Shown: positions 1 through 8,700 of the stretch, one piece after another | Numbering within the stretch: the stretch's first letter is position 1 | Layout of the letters: every line of letters starts with the position of its first letter | Source of the DNA: EX4572-165 sp964581795 | Lineage (GTDB): Archaea > Thermoplasmatota > E2 > DHVEG-1 | Assembly: GCA_964581795.1 (NCBI GenBank) | Contig: CAZOPW010000011.1 | Span: 1-39,675, forward strand | Reading direction: 5' to 3' | DNA: 39,675 nucleotides | Program-made: the position numbers and the translations under genes | Notes under the pieces: generated by a model | What the model was told of the DNA's origin: nothing | Databases searched by the model: none | The model's input: only the letters and a program-made list of their open reading frames with translations

Positions 1-2
1 AA

Positions 3-482
3 ATTGGCAGACCTCATTTTCCTGTTGACAAAGAAATCCTTGATGAAAGTAATGACATATTATTTTATGGAATGAAACAAGCAAAAAAAGCGCATGTACC
101 AGTCGTTTTACATACTGAAACAACAACACCAGATCAATGCAAAGAACTCATGAAACTAGGAAAAAAAGCAGGATTACCTGCAGATAAAATAGTCAAACAT
201 TTCGCTCCTCCACTCATTCTTTACGAAGAAAACTATGGGTTAATGCCTTCAGTATTAGCAAGTAAAAAAAATATTAGAAAAGCTATCAAAAAAGGAACTC
301 GTTTTCTCATGGAGACCGATTACATTGATGATCCAAAAAGACCTGGTGCAGTCCTTGGCCCGAAAACCGTTCCACGAAGAACAATGGAATTAATAGAAAA
401 AAAACTCGTTTCAACAGAAGAAATTTCAATCATTCATCAAGAAAACCCAGAAAAAACATATGACATCCATATTGAAGAATAA
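3..482 (+). CDS. TatD-like metal-dependent hydrolase, 3' part
   Basis: This is the C-terminal 159 residues of a protein open at the left edge; the reading frame runs back to base 3 (IGRPHFPVDKEILDE). The sequence resembles the archaeal TIM-barrel metal hydrolases related to TatD (COG1099 type). Visible marks are the GRPHFPV segment, VPVVLHTET with a metal-binding type His, the KHFAPP segment, and FLMETDYIDDP with the late Asp expected of the barrel. Substrate is unknown in this group. The Met at 72 is internal, not the start. The gene converges on the PAC2 gene, with 24 bases between the stops. Family call fairly sure, function not. Confidence 0.75.
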   Translation: MGRPHFPVDKEILDESNDILFYGMKQAKKAHVPVVLHTETTTPDQCKELMKLGKKAGLPADKIVKHFAPPLILYEENYGLMPSVLASKKNIRKAIKKGTRFLMETDYIDDPKRPGAVLGPKTVPRRTMELIEKKLVSTEEISIIHQENPEKTYDIHIEE

Positions 483-506
483 AAAAAGAAGAAAGAAAAA
501 ATTGGT

Positions 507-1271
507 TTATCCAATATATTTTAAATCTTCAGTTTTTTCACCAGAAGATCCTTCGATTTCTTTTAATTGTTGAGCAATTTGCTCAATTTCTTTTGCTTTA
601 TCTTCAAGTGCGGATAAATCAATTTCAATATTAGTGATTTTCATTAATATCTTAAGAACTGCTTTTGCACTCTTTGGATCAACTAAATATCCAGGAGTCT
701 CACCCATAAAACAAGTTCCTTTCAACTTTCGAAGTTTACCTAAACCAAGTAATAAGCCACTGGCACCAACGATTCCTCCGCCGGGTTCATTCTTTTTAAA
801 CACGGCTCCATGTTTCTTCATTTCCTTAACCAGTTTCTTATGCGTTGTTGCACATAACACTTTTGGTTTTGAAATATCATGACCAAGTCCATATCCACCA
901 AGAGTAAACAACTCTTTTACTCCTAATTCTTCACAGACATCAAGAATCCGTTCCACAAGTTCATATTGTCCTCGTGAAGAAAGTCCTTGATAATCTCCAG
1001 TTAATAAAATAAGATCTCGTTGATCTTTTTCTTCTGCTTTCCAATAATAAAACTCGTTTTTCACAAGTTCAATTGTTCCATCTGGATTAATAAATACTTG
1101 AGGTGGAAAATCTTTACTGTAAATCTCAGCGAATTTTTTCGCTTTAATAGTATCAATTAAATGTTCTACAGCAAGCTTTCCAACATTTCCAATACCGGGT
1201 AAACCTTCAATGAGTATTGGATTCGTTAATTGCGGCGTCTTCACCATTTTCTTAATTGATACAAATTCCAT
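507..1271 (-). CDS. PAC2-family proteasome assembly chaperone homologue
   Basis: 254 residues. The N-terminal IEGLPGIGNVGKLAVEHLI and the LLTGDYQ, LFTLGGYGLG and GETPGYLVDPKSA segments are typical of the archaeal PAC2/PbaB family (COG2047), whose members help assemble or bind the 20S proteasome core. The C-terminal 35 residues form a charged, probably coiled helix (LEDKAKEIEQIAQQLKEIE) ending in a flexible tail. It is the last gene of the minus-strand ribosomal operon, beginning 8 bases after the Nop10 stop. An AGGTG spanning the end of nop10 serves as ribosome site. Placement next to Nop10, aIF2-alpha and S27e is a known archaeal gene order and supports the call. Confidence 0.85.
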   Translation of the reverse strand: MEFVSIKKMVKTPQLTNPILIEGLPGIGNVGKLAVEHLIDTIKAKKFAEIYSKDFPPQVFINPDGTIELVKNEFYYWKAEEKDQRDLILLTGDYQGLSSRGQYELVERILDVCEELGVKELFTLGGYGLGHDISKPKVLCATTHKKLVKEMKKHGAVFKKNEPGGGIVGASGLLLGLGKLRKLKGTCFMGETPGYLVDPKSAKAVLKILMKITNIEIDLSALEDKAKEIEQIAQQLKEIEGSSGEKTEDLKYIG

Positions 1272-1279
1272 ATTTCCTA

Positions 1280-1435
1280 TTACACCTTTTTTTGCTGTTT
1301 CTTTAACGTTCTTCGATATGATCCATAGGGATCCTGAGGAGAAAATCGAGGAGGTTTTTTGTTAATCGTTTTAGTTTTACAACGTGGACAAGTTGTTTGT
1401 AACGTATATTCCTCACATGATTGACAATAATACAT
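1280..1435 (-). CDS. nop10: Nop10, H/ACA RNP protein
   Basis: A 51-residue ORF. It starts MYYCQSCEEYTLQTTCPRC, giving the paired Cys-x2-Cys zinc ribbon (Cys4, Cys7, Cys16, Cys19), and continues PPRFSPQDPYGSYRR, the signature of Nop10. Nop10 binds the pseudouridine synthase Cbf5 in box H/ACA ribonucleoproteins for rRNA pseudouridylation. It lies between aIF2-alpha (17 bases upstream) and the PAC2 gene, the usual archaeal order. Length is normal for archaeal Nop10 (about 50-60). Confidence 0.95.
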   Translation of the reverse strand: MYYCQSCEEYTLQTTCPRCKTKTINKKPPRFSPQDPYGSYRRTLKKQQKKV

Positions 1436-1452
1436 AATTATCAAATAAAATG

Positions 1453-2241
1453 TTATTCATCTAGCTTTCGATGAAACGTCATCTCCCCATCATGAGCGGT
1501 AATCTTTTCCTCAATCCTATCCACTGCTTTCTTTAACTCTTCCTCAGCGATTTTATAATCTGGAGCCTGCACCGTTATTGAATAATGCGGTGCTCCAATA
1601 TAATGAACTTGAATGTCAACATCATCATATTCAGATTCCTCTCCATATTGAAGAGCTTCCTTAATGCATTCAATACCATTTGCATCCCATGATTTGATAT
1701 CTAAATATGCTTTGATGTCGACGAATTGAATAGCAATATTATCTTGTGCGATTTGATTTAATGCATGAACCCATTCACCGGAGAATCCTTCATTAGAAAG
1801 CGTTTCTGGATCATAGGCTGCTTCCTCAAATGCTGCATACAGTGATCCATATTGTTGAACAAGATCACTACCAAATTCATCCCAACATTCATCTATTGTT
1901 TTATTGAGATGATCGGCAAGCATTTCAAATAATCGAGCTGCTTTTTTATTGTTCTTCCATTCTTTTATTTTCTCTCGTTTTTGATGTTCGTTCACTCGTT
2001 TCAATGAAAGATCAACATGACCTTTTGAGGGATCAACACTCATTACTTTGCAAACAACTTTTTGTTTCTCTTTGATATGATTGCGAATACGCTTTACCCA
2101 TCCACTCGCAATTTCAGCGATATGGACAAATCCTTCTCTATCCTGATATTCATCTAAGGTAACGAATGCTCCATAATTTTGCACTTTGGTAACCGTGCCA
2201 ACAACAAATTCTCCTTCATCAGGGTATTCTTTTTTAATCAT
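1453..2241 (-). CDS. Translation initiation factor aIF2 subunit alpha
   Basis: 262 residues, the normal length. Residues 1-85 are an S1/OB domain (YPDEGEFVVGTVTKVQNYGAFVTL, here cited only in part: GEFVVGTVTKVQNYGAFV; then EGFVHIAEI and VDLSLKRV), followed by the helical middle domain (KKAARLFEMLADHLN) and the alpha-beta C-terminal domain (PHYSITVQAPDYKIAEEEL). The factor forms the aIF2 heterotrimer that delivers initiator tRNA to the small ribosomal subunit. It is third in the L44e-S27e-aIF2alpha-Nop10-PAC2 operon, starting 24 bases after the S27e stop. Confidence 0.96.
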   Translation of the reverse strand: MIKKEYPDEGEFVVGTVTKVQNYGAFVTLDEYQDREGFVHIAEIASGWVKRIRNHIKEKQKVVCKVMSVDPSKGHVDLSLKRVNEHQKREKIKEWKNNKKAARLFEMLADHLNKTIDECWDEFGSDLVQQYGSLYAAFEEAAYDPETLSNEGFSGEWVHALNQIAQDNIAIQFVDIKAYLDIKSWDANGIECIKEALQYGEESEYDDVDIQVHYIGAPHYSITVQAPDYKIAEEELKKAVDRIEEKITAHDGEMTFHRKLDE

Positions 2242-2265
2242 GAGTATTGAACCTAATAATCTGTT

Positions 2266-2442
2266 TTATTCAATGATTTCTAACACTTCTGCTTTGATAT
2301 CTGCTTTTCCGCCTTTTGGAATTGCAAGTTTACTTCCACAGATATGGCAGGAAATCGGTTGACTTGCTCGATCGAAAATGACTTGTTCATTCTCACAGTC
2401 CTTACATCGAACTTTCATGAATTTGCTTTTTGGTTTCATCAT
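2266..2442 (-). CDS. rps27e: Ribosomal protein S27e
   Basis: 58 residues from the first of two adjacent Met codons (2442 and 2439). An AGGTGA six bases before the first ATG favours 2442. The zinc ribbon is Cys-x2-Cys (VRCKDCENEQ) and Cys-x2-Cys (SCHICGSKLA), followed by the IPKGGKA segment typical of archaeal S27e. It is a small-subunit protein, second in the operon and 15 bases after the L44e stop. Confidence 0.95.
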   Translation of the reverse strand: MMKPKSKFMKVRCKDCENEQVIFDRASQPISCHICGSKLAIPKGGKADIKAEVLEIIE

Positions 2443-2457
2443 AGTTTTTCACCTACA

Positions 2458-2733
2458 CTACTCGATAACAAATTTTTTTGCTCGCTGAGATGCTGGTTGA
2501 TGACTTTTTTTACATTGCGTACAGGTGAGTTTTAATTGGATACGTCGACTTGTTTTTTCTCTTCCTTCAGGTTTAGGACGAGGAAAACCTCGATATCCAC
2601 GCATCACCCGTCTGAATCGTCGTTGACCTTGTTTCATCTCACTAGCTTTTCTTTTTTTCACTCGGTGAACCTCATGTTCTGTGTGTTTTTTGCATTTTGG
2701 ACAGTAGGTTTTCATTCTTCGTGGTTTTTTCAT
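2458..2733 (-). CDS. rpl44e: Ribosomal protein L44e
   Basis: 91 residues, full length for archaeal L44e (L42AE). It begins MKKPRRMKTYCPKCKKHTEH, has the first Cys pair there, the basic middle (QGQRRFRRVMRGYRGFPRPK), and the second zinc pair LTCTQCKKSH. It binds the large subunit near the E site. First gene of the operon. The sequence just upstream contains AAAGGGAGTCACCC before the ATG, with GGGAG as likely ribosome site. Stop codon is TAG. Confidence 0.96.
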   Translation of the reverse strand: MKKPRRMKTYCPKCKKHTEHEVHRVKKRKASEMKQGQRRFRRVMRGYRGFPRPKPEGREKTSRRIQLKLTCTQCKKSHQPASQRAKKFVIE

Positions 2734-2869
2734 GGGTGACTCCCTTTTCAGCTTCGTAGATTGAATTGGTAATAAGGAGGTTGTATAAAAATGTAATTAA
2801 CATATATCAGGCGTATAATATCAATGATAACTATTATCTTTTAATTTCAATTTGATTTCTTTTTTGTTT

Positions 2870-3529
2870 TTATGATTCATTCACTCTAATAGCTGCTTTT
2901 TTATTTAAAAGCATGGTCGCCATGTCATCTGGAAGTGATATAATATCTCCCTTATGTAATGTATATGTGTTGTTATCTGTTCCAACAAATGACCCGATGT
3001 CTTCGACGATTCGGAGAACTGGATGAGTATTCTGTTGTAACTTTTTTTGTTTTTCTTTTGAATCAGTCTGTTTTTTCTCCGGTACTATTTCAGAGGATGC
3101 AGTAGATGATGATTTCTGTTCAATTCTTTCTTCGTCAGAATCATCAATGTTTAAAAATATTTGTTTTCGAAATAACACAATATCTTGATATAAATCATTA
3201 AAAAACGTTTTTTCCTCAGGGAGAAGTGTTTTCACTGAGGGATTACCACCACGTGCTTTTGCAATAGCAGCTAGCATTATTTTTTTTTCACGTTGTTCAT
3301 AAATATTTCGTATGATTTTTTCAATGTTTTGGCATTCTTCTGCAAGAAGCATTTGTTTTTGAGGTTTTTTTTCTGTTTCCAATCGTTTTTCAAGTTGATG
3401 TAAAAAAGAAATTACTTCATCATAGAAACCTCTCTTAATTTGAGTGATTTGCGGGGAATTTTTTTCTGCTTGTTGAATCTTCCGCAAGGTTTTATAAGAA
3501 ATATCCTCTTCATCCATAAACAGCGTCAT
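2870..3529 (-). CDS. DNA replication GINS complex subunit (Gins51/15 type)
   Basis: 219 residues. An alpha-helical A domain (about 1-130, with ISYKTLRKIQQAEK and MLAAIAKARGG) is followed by an acidic, Ser/Lys-rich linker (130-165) and a C-terminal B domain (about 168-219: VLRIVEDIGSFVGTDNNTYT, then DIISLPDDMATMLL). That A-then-B order is that of the archaeal Gins51 (Gins15) subunit, which with MCM and the GAN/RecJ-like nuclease forms the CMG-type helicase. It lies 55 bases after priS on the same strand, a frequent archaeal pairing. An alternative start is Met5 (MDEED). Confidence 0.85.
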   Translation of the reverse strand: MTLFMDEEDISYKTLRKIQQAEKNSPQITQIKRGFYDEVISFLHQLEKRLETEKKPQKQMLLAEECQNIEKIIRNIYEQREKKIMLAAIAKARGGNPSVKTLLPEEKTFFNDLYQDIVLFRKQIFLNIDDSDEERIEQKSSSTASSEIVPEKKQTDSKEKQKKLQQNTHPVLRIVEDIGSFVGTDNNTYTLHKGDIISLPDDMATMLLNKKAAIRVNES

Positions 3530-3584
3530 TAAAAGGGTAATGAAAACGATTACATAAAGTTTCAGATGATAAAATATCTTTGAT

Positions 3585-4781
3585 TTACATTTTACTAATA
3601 TTAGCCAGTTTCTTTCCTATTAAAAATATAGCGACATACAAAGGAACATCCTCAGTTCCTTTCGTTAATTCAAACTGTTTATCCTTAAGAGTAATTGTTG
3701 CATTAACATCCATTTTAATAGTCACAGTTGATTCATCAAAAACAACAGCTTCAGATAACGGATTATAGTCATCTAATGTATCAAGTGAAACCCGGGAGAC
3801 CCGTAATCCTGTTTTTCCATGAAGTGAACCAGGCAAACGAATCAAACGTTTCACATCACAGGTCACAGGTTCATCTGTTTCCCCTGCTGCAAATGAAACC
3901 GCTTTTTTCCGTAATGCTTTATTTAAAAAAAACCGACGGATCGTTGTGGTTTGATCAAGATTTCCTTTTTTAATCCGTTCTATTCGAGAGGAAGAAAGAT
4001 CTTCAAGTAACTTAGTTGCAGTATATTCACTCACTCCATACTGTTTTAGTTTATTGAGTGGATTATCACTTTCCACGATTTCATTTAAAACATCAATAAG
4101 TCCTTGACTGATCCTTCCCCTCCATCCCGGTTCATCAGGAGTAGGCATTTTCAAACGTTTCCCTGTTGGAACAGTTTTTCCTTTAATTTGGGTGGTACCA
4201 GTTGACTCTTCATGAAATACCAAGGATTCATTTAAATCTCTACCGGTGATATAATCCACGATTTCCCGGCGATCTCCACTTGATAATTGGTACACAGAAG
4301 GATGTTTCACATGACAATGATAGCCTCGACCTCCACTAAAAAAAAGATCCATTGAATCCTCGGGGAAACCAAAATCATTCATAAGAAAATCATCTACTAA
4401 TTTTATGAATTCAATTTTCACTAGTTCTAATTGTTTTTCATATGGTATTTGTTCTGCATTTGGTAAATGATCCGCATCTAAATCGAAAATAAGTTCAGCA
4501 CCCATCCATTTTTTTTCATTCATTCGTGGTGCATCGGGATATTGATAATATGCAGTGGAGTAATATGCATGCATTGGAGCTTTTTTTTGTAAAAAATCTT
4601 GATATTGTTGCTTTCGTTGAAATGCAAGATGACGGAGCATTCCTTTCCCACCAAAAAAAACGAATGCATATTCTCGTCGACTAAATCGATCAGGGACAGA
4701 GGGAACATGATTTATGTAATATGATCGGAATTGATCCTGTAAAAAAGCAAGTGATGCGTTACTGAGTCCTCCGGTACTCAT
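3585..4781 (-). CDS. priS: DNA primase small catalytic subunit PriS
   Basis: 398 residues, slightly above the usual 330-390. The primase catalytic aspartates are in AELIFDLDADHL (about residue 100). The nucleotide-binding SGGRGYHCHV is near residue 150, and the distal RLIRLPGSLHGKTGL with its His near residue 320. PriS makes RNA (and DNA) primers with PriL, which is not in this window. The gene is divergent from cdc6 with under 100 bases between; a TATA-like ACTTAAAAT lies about 30 bases upstream. Likely one transcript with the GINS gene. Confidence 0.95.
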   Translation of the reverse strand: MSTGGLSNASLAFLQDQFRSYYINHVPSVPDRFSRREYAFVFFGGKGMLRHLAFQRKQQYQDFLQKKAPMHAYYSTAYYQYPDAPRMNEKKWMGAELIFDLDADHLPNAEQIPYEKQLELVKIEFIKLVDDFLMNDFGFPEDSMDLFFSGGRGYHCHVKHPSVYQLSSGDRREIVDYITGRDLNESLVFHEESTGTTQIKGKTVPTGKRLKMPTPDEPGWRGRISQGLIDVLNEIVESDNPLNKLKQYGVSEYTATKLLEDLSSSRIERIKKGNLDQTTTIRRFFLNKALRKKAVSFAAGETDEPVTCDVKRLIRLPGSLHGKTGLRVSRVSLDTLDDYNPLSEAVVFDESTVTIKMDVNATITLKDKQFELTKGTEDVPLYVAIFLIGKKLANISKM

Positions 4782-4858
4782 AAGAATATACTATAATTCC
4801 TCATCTCATTTTAAGTGTTATCGTTTTATTAATCCAGTCAGATAAAGTTTTTTATGAG

Positions 4859-6058
4859 GTGACAGCATTCTACTGTTTTGTTATGGGTAATATAATTGAG
4901 GACGAATTATCTTCATCATCAGTCATTCAGCATGTCAACCGTCTTGATTTTGATTACGTTCCAGAAGAATTACCGCATCGTGATTCACAACTTCGCATGC
5001 TTGCTCAATTGTTTAAACAAACGTTGAAAGGTGTTTCACAAAACGCGGTAATTACTGGACCTGTTGGATCTGGAAAAACAGTGATGGCGAAAAAATTGTG
5101 TCAGGAATTGACAAAAGTTGCTCGTAAACAAGGAACGGTTCTTGAATATGTGCATGTGAATTGTCGGAAGAAATCAACAGAAACGATGGCACTTCTTTCA
5201 GTAGTAAATCATTTTGATCCACGATTTCCGGATCGAGGTTTTTCTGTTCAAGAAATGCTTGAAGTGTTAAAACGTCAGTTAGTACGACGAAACGCTCATT
5301 TAATCATTGTTCTTGATGAAGCAGATGCGTTATTGAAGAAAAGTGGATCTGATCTTATTTATGATCTTTCTCGATTTTCTGATGAATCCTCTCAAAATAA
5401 GGTAAGTATTTCTTTACTTCTCATATCCCAACAAAACGTTATTTATTTACTTGATGCTGCAGCAGTAAGTACATTTAAACGGAGCAACATCATCAAATTG
5501 GATAAATATTCACGAGACGAACTCTTTGATATTGTGAATCAACGTGTGGACTTAGCGTTTTTACCCGGTACGGTCCAACGGGATAGTATTGATTTAATTG
5601 CTGATATCGCGTCTGAATGGGGAGATGCCCGGTTTGCAATAGAACTGTTAAGTAAAGCAGGGATTGCTGCAGATCATGAACATAAAGACAAAGTAGTTCC
5701 AGAATTTGTTCGGGCTGCGAAAGCTGAAACGTATTCTGTGGTCACAGAAACAAAATTAAGGAATTTAACAAGGCATCAACTGCTCACCTTGGATGCGATA
5801 GCAAACCGTCTGCATCGTGATGGAACGGCGTATTTGAACACAGGTGATGCTGAGAAGATGTATGCGTTCATTTGTGAGCAACACGAAGAGAAACCACGAG
5901 GACATACGATGTTTTGGCAGTATCTCAAAGAGATTGAAAATGCAGGATTTATCACTGTTAAAAAATCTGGTAAAGGTCAGCTTGGTACGACTCAATTGAT
6001 TTCACTGCCTGATATACCTGCTGAGATTGTTCATCAAAAAGTAACTGAACTGCTCTAG
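4859..6058 (+). CDS. cdc6: Orc1/Cdc6 replication initiator
   Basis: Up to 399 residues from a GTG at 4859; an ATG at 4883 (MGNIIEDELSS) gives 391 and matches family N-termini better, with TTTTTTA about 33 bases upstream suiting a leaderless start. AAA+ domain: Walker A GPVGSGKT near residue 67, Walker B IIVLDEADAL near 147, sensor 2 region GDARFAIELL near 265. A C-terminal winged helix (about 310-399) is present. Orc1/Cdc6 recognises origins and loads MCM. It is divergent from priS. The short intergenic gap is AT-rich, but no clear origin recognition box was identified. Confidence 0.93.
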   Translation: MTAFYCFVMGNIIEDELSSSSVIQHVNRLDFDYVPEELPHRDSQLRMLAQLFKQTLKGVSQNAVITGPVGSGKTVMAKKLCQELTKVARKQGTVLEYVHVNCRKKSTETMALLSVVNHFDPRFPDRGFSVQEMLEVLKRQLVRRNAHLIIVLDEADALLKKSGSDLIYDLSRFSDESSQNKVSISLLLISQQNVIYLLDAAAVSTFKRSNIIKLDKYSRDELFDIVNQRVDLAFLPGTVQRDSIDLIADIASEWGDARFAIELLSKAGIAADHEHKDKVVPEFVRAAKAETYSVVTETKLRNLTRHQLLTLDAIANRLHRDGTAYLNTGDAEKMYAFICEQHEEKPRGHTMFWQYLKEIENAGFITVKKSGKGQLGTTQLISLPDIPAEIVHQKVTELL

Positions 6059-6075
6059 TTGAACCGATCTAATTC

Positions 6076-6804
6076 TTAATTTCTTACATTTTTTATTCCA
6101 TACTGACAGAAATCTAAAAGTGGACACTGTGAACAAAGCGGTTTTGGTTTACAGTGATACTTCCCTAAGTGAACGATTAATGCATGTAGTTCATTATAGA
6201 CTTTAACAATGTCATGATTTGAATAAAATGGTGTGAGGTTGGTCTGGAAAAATTCTTGGATAGATTCATATGAATCTGTATTTATAGGTAGTGGGATCCG
6301 TTTACAAATCCGCTTAGTGTAAGCATCAACAACAAAAACAGGTTTTTTTGCAGCATACAATAAGATTGAATCAGCTGTTTCAGGACCAATACCGTGAAGA
6401 GAAAGAAGTTCTTCCCGAAGTTCAGTAATCGGTTTTGAAAAAAACTGATTCAAATCATCATTATAATTATGGTGAAGATGTCGAGCTAAATATTGTAATC
6501 GTTTTGCTTTCTGATTGAAATATCCTGATGATCGAATGCTTTCCTTTATCAAATCGATATCAGCGATAACAAGTCTCTTTATAGAAAGCAAGTTGTTTTG
6601 TTTCAGTTTATAAATTGCTTTTTCAACATTTTTCCATGCTGTGTTTTGAGTAAGAATTGCCCCAATCATAACTTCAAATCTTGGATCAGTATTGTTTTCT
6701 GTGTGATGAGAATGATCCATTGGCCACCAGTCTTGCGAACCAAATGTTTCGAAAAGAATCGTGTAAATATATTTTGGAGTCGTTTTCATAGGAGATCGTT
6801 TCAA
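6076..6804 (-). CDS. Endonuclease III-like HhH-GPD DNA glycosylase (COG2231/MagIII type)
   Basis: 242 residues from a TTG preceded by AGGAAGTGA; an ATG at 6789 is the alternative. It contains MIGAILTQNTAWKNVEKAI, the helix-hairpin-helix LLSLHGIGPETADSILLYA, and VVDAYTKRICKR with the catalytic Asp. The C-terminus has an iron-sulfur type motif CKPKPLCSQCPLLDFC, spaced C-x5-C-x2-C-x5-C, one residue shorter in the first gap than classical EndoIII. The DAYTKR pattern rather than the catalytic-Lys EndoIII form points to the COG2231 branch, known from 3-methyladenine glycosylase MagIII. Convergent with cdc6. Confidence 0.82.
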   Translation of the reverse strand: MKRSPMKTTPKYIYTILFETFGSQDWWPMDHSHHTENNTDPRFEVMIGAILTQNTAWKNVEKAIYKLKQNNLLSIKRLVIADIDLIKESIRSSGYFNQKAKRLQYLARHLHHNYNDDLNQFFSKPITELREELLSLHGIGPETADSILLYAAKKPVFVVDAYTKRICKRIPLPINTDSYESIQEFFQTNLTPFYSNHDIVKVYNELHALIVHLGKYHCKPKPLCSQCPLLDFCQYGIKNVRN

Positions 6805-6956
6805 GACATCACTTCCTGATGTAAGAATATGATTGTTTTTTTTTAGTTATGAACCAAATTGTTTCATTCATTATTTTTAATTAATATCTCATTTTTTATA
6901 GAAAATGTTTTAAATCATTTTGTGGTATTAATACATTATTGGAATGGTGATGTTGG

Positions 6957-7358
6957 ATGGGTAATGATCCGATTGCTAATGTATTAGATGATTTGCTTCA
7001 ATTAGATGACATCCTTGCATGTATGGTGGCACGTCAAAACATGATCAGTGTGCTTCCTACTGAAGGAACAGAAGGATTTAAACCAGAGATTTATGAAACA
7101 TGGGATATCATTCATCGAGCAATGGATGATGTGTTCAATGTGATCAGAGAATATTCTCAAACAGGTTTAAGTGAAATGGATTTTCGAATGCAAGATTACG
7201 AAACTCTCTTTTTTGTTTTTCCAGACACAGAAAATGCACTTGTTGCAGTCATTCCAGCTCTTGCAAACAAAGGCTTAATAGAAGTAGAAATGGAAAATGC
7301 ACGAAGAGAAATATTACAAGTAATGGAAAAACAAAATCAGATCCAAACACCTGCATAA
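6957..7358 (+). CDS. Roadblock/LC7-like small regulatory protein
   Basis: 133 residues, soluble, no membrane segment. An N-terminal helix (DDLLQLDDILACMVARQNM) precedes a stretch ending in NALVAVIPALANKGLIEVE and MENARREIL, which resembles prokaryotic Roadblock/LC7 and related longin-like domains. These often act with small GTPases or in two-component signalling. GGTGAT five bases before the ATG supports the start. It is the first gene of the plus-strand run that continues into three FIST proteins 43 bases downstream, so a shared sensory role is likely. Family assignment is by eye and moderate. Confidence 0.5.
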   Translation: MGNDPIANVLDDLLQLDDILACMVARQNMISVLPTEGTEGFKPEIYETWDIIHRAMDDVFNVIREYSQTGLSEMDFRMQDYETLFFVFPDTENALVAVIPALANKGLIEVEMENARREILQVMEKQNQIQTPA

Positions 7359-7401
7359 TCAAAAAGGAAGTCATCAAAAAGAAAGATTTGGAGCGTTTCA
7401 T

Positions 7402-8676
7402 GTGGATGATGATGTAACTGTAACCATTAGTATTTCACGGAAATCAGATGGAGTTTCAGTCTCTGAAGAATTATTAAAAAAACAGAAACAAGTGACAACA
7501 CAAACAAGAGCTTTATTCTTATTTACCACAATTCATTATGAAAAGGAATTTAACACAATTCTTTCCTCGATTAAACAACAATTTAGTAGTACACCTCTTA
7601 TTGGAGGTACAGTTTCTGGTTTTATGACTCAAGAAGGTTGTTTCACCCGTGGGGCAGTATTATTATCGATTTCTGGAGAAAAAATAGCGGTTACCGCTGC
7701 GATGGGAAATAATACGAAAAAAAACCCTAAAAAAGCAGTACAACAAGTAACCGATGTCCTGGGTAGAGAAAGCCCATATGAGAACAATGTGTTAGTTGAA
7801 TTTGCTTCAACTGCCGTAATTCCACATCTGCCTGTTATCGGTCAACAGAATGTCATATTATCTTCAGCACTGGGAAATCAAATACAAAAATTAGTGCCCC
7901 TCATGAATAAATTGAATTATGGGTATGACCGTGCTGATGAAATGTTAGATTTTCTTGCTGAAACATATGAAGACCGGTTGATTATCGGCGGATGCACTAT
8001 GGATGATAATAAAATGCTTTGTAACTATCAATTTTTCAATGATACATTTATTGAAAATTCACTTGTTGCTGTTCATTTATCCTTTCCAAACCAAATTGGG
8101 TTTGAAAACATCCTTGGATTCAAACCACTAAATAAAACATTTAAAATCACTGAATTATCAAAAGATAAACATGTGATTAAAAAAATAGATGGGGAAAGTG
8201 CACGAAACCGATTTTTTAATGAATTAAACATCGAACTAACTGAGCCAAAAAGAACACATCAACTCTTTAAAAAATCGTTTTATTATCCACTTGGCTACAA
8301 AAAAGAAGGAATATGGCATTCATTTGTAATTGGTATTATTTATGGGGATAATCTTATTGGTGGAAGTCAAATTAAAAGTGAAGAGTTAACACTTTTATCA
8401 CTCTCTGTTGGTAGCATTTTTCAAAATATTAAAAATCATTTAAAAGACCTTGAAGATAAAGACCTTTCATTTCTGTTTGGTTTTGCTTGTGAAACTTTTC
8501 TTGAAACATTGGGGGGACGGATTTATCATATTCAGAAAGAATTCAAACAGATTAACACTCCATTTTTGGTAGTATTTTTGTCTGGAGAAAGTTTTTATCA
8601 TCCAGAGTATGGCAGTCATCATTTATATGAAAGTTTAAATTTATTTACTATTGAAAAATTATCAACTATTTCATAA
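7402..8676 (+). CDS. FIST-domain sensory protein 1
   Basis: 424 residues. GTG start chosen because GGAG lies eight bases upstream and the overlapping ATG at 7400 soon meets a stop. The FIST N domain (about 25-215) carries LFTTIHYEK, LIGGTVSGFM, GCFTRGAVLL and IIGGCTMDDN. The FIST C domain (about 220-415) carries GFACETFLETLGG and VVFLSGES. FIST proteins are cytoplasmic sensory domains, often linked to histidine kinases, chemoreceptors or diguanylate cyclases and thought to bind small ligands such as amino acids. Here the domain stands alone. First of three tandem paralogues, with a Roadblock-like gene upstream. Confidence 0.82.
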   Translation: MDDDVTVTISISRKSDGVSVSEELLKKQKQVTTQTRALFLFTTIHYEKEFNTILSSIKQQFSSTPLIGGTVSGFMTQEGCFTRGAVLLSISGEKIAVTAAMGNNTKKNPKKAVQQVTDVLGRESPYENNVLVEFASTAVIPHLPVIGQQNVILSSALGNQIQKLVPLMNKLNYGYDRADEMLDFLAETYEDRLIIGGCTMDDNKMLCNYQFFNDTFIENSLVAVHLSFPNQIGFENILGFKPLNKTFKITELSKDKHVIKKIDGESARNRFFNELNIELTEPKRTHQLFKKSFYYPLGYKKEGIWHSFVIGIIYGDNLIGGSQIKSEELTLLSLSVGSIFQNIKNHLKDLEDKDLSFLFGFACETFLETLGGRIYHIQKEFKQINTPFLVVFLSGESFYHPEYGSHHLYESLNLFTIEKLSTIS

Positions 8677-8700
8677 AAAGAATGGGATGGACCCGCTAAC

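Noticed and set aside
4782..4882. Replication origin between priS and cdc6
   Set aside because: The gap is short and AT-rich but no convincing origin recognition box repeats were found; kept only as a low-interest finding.
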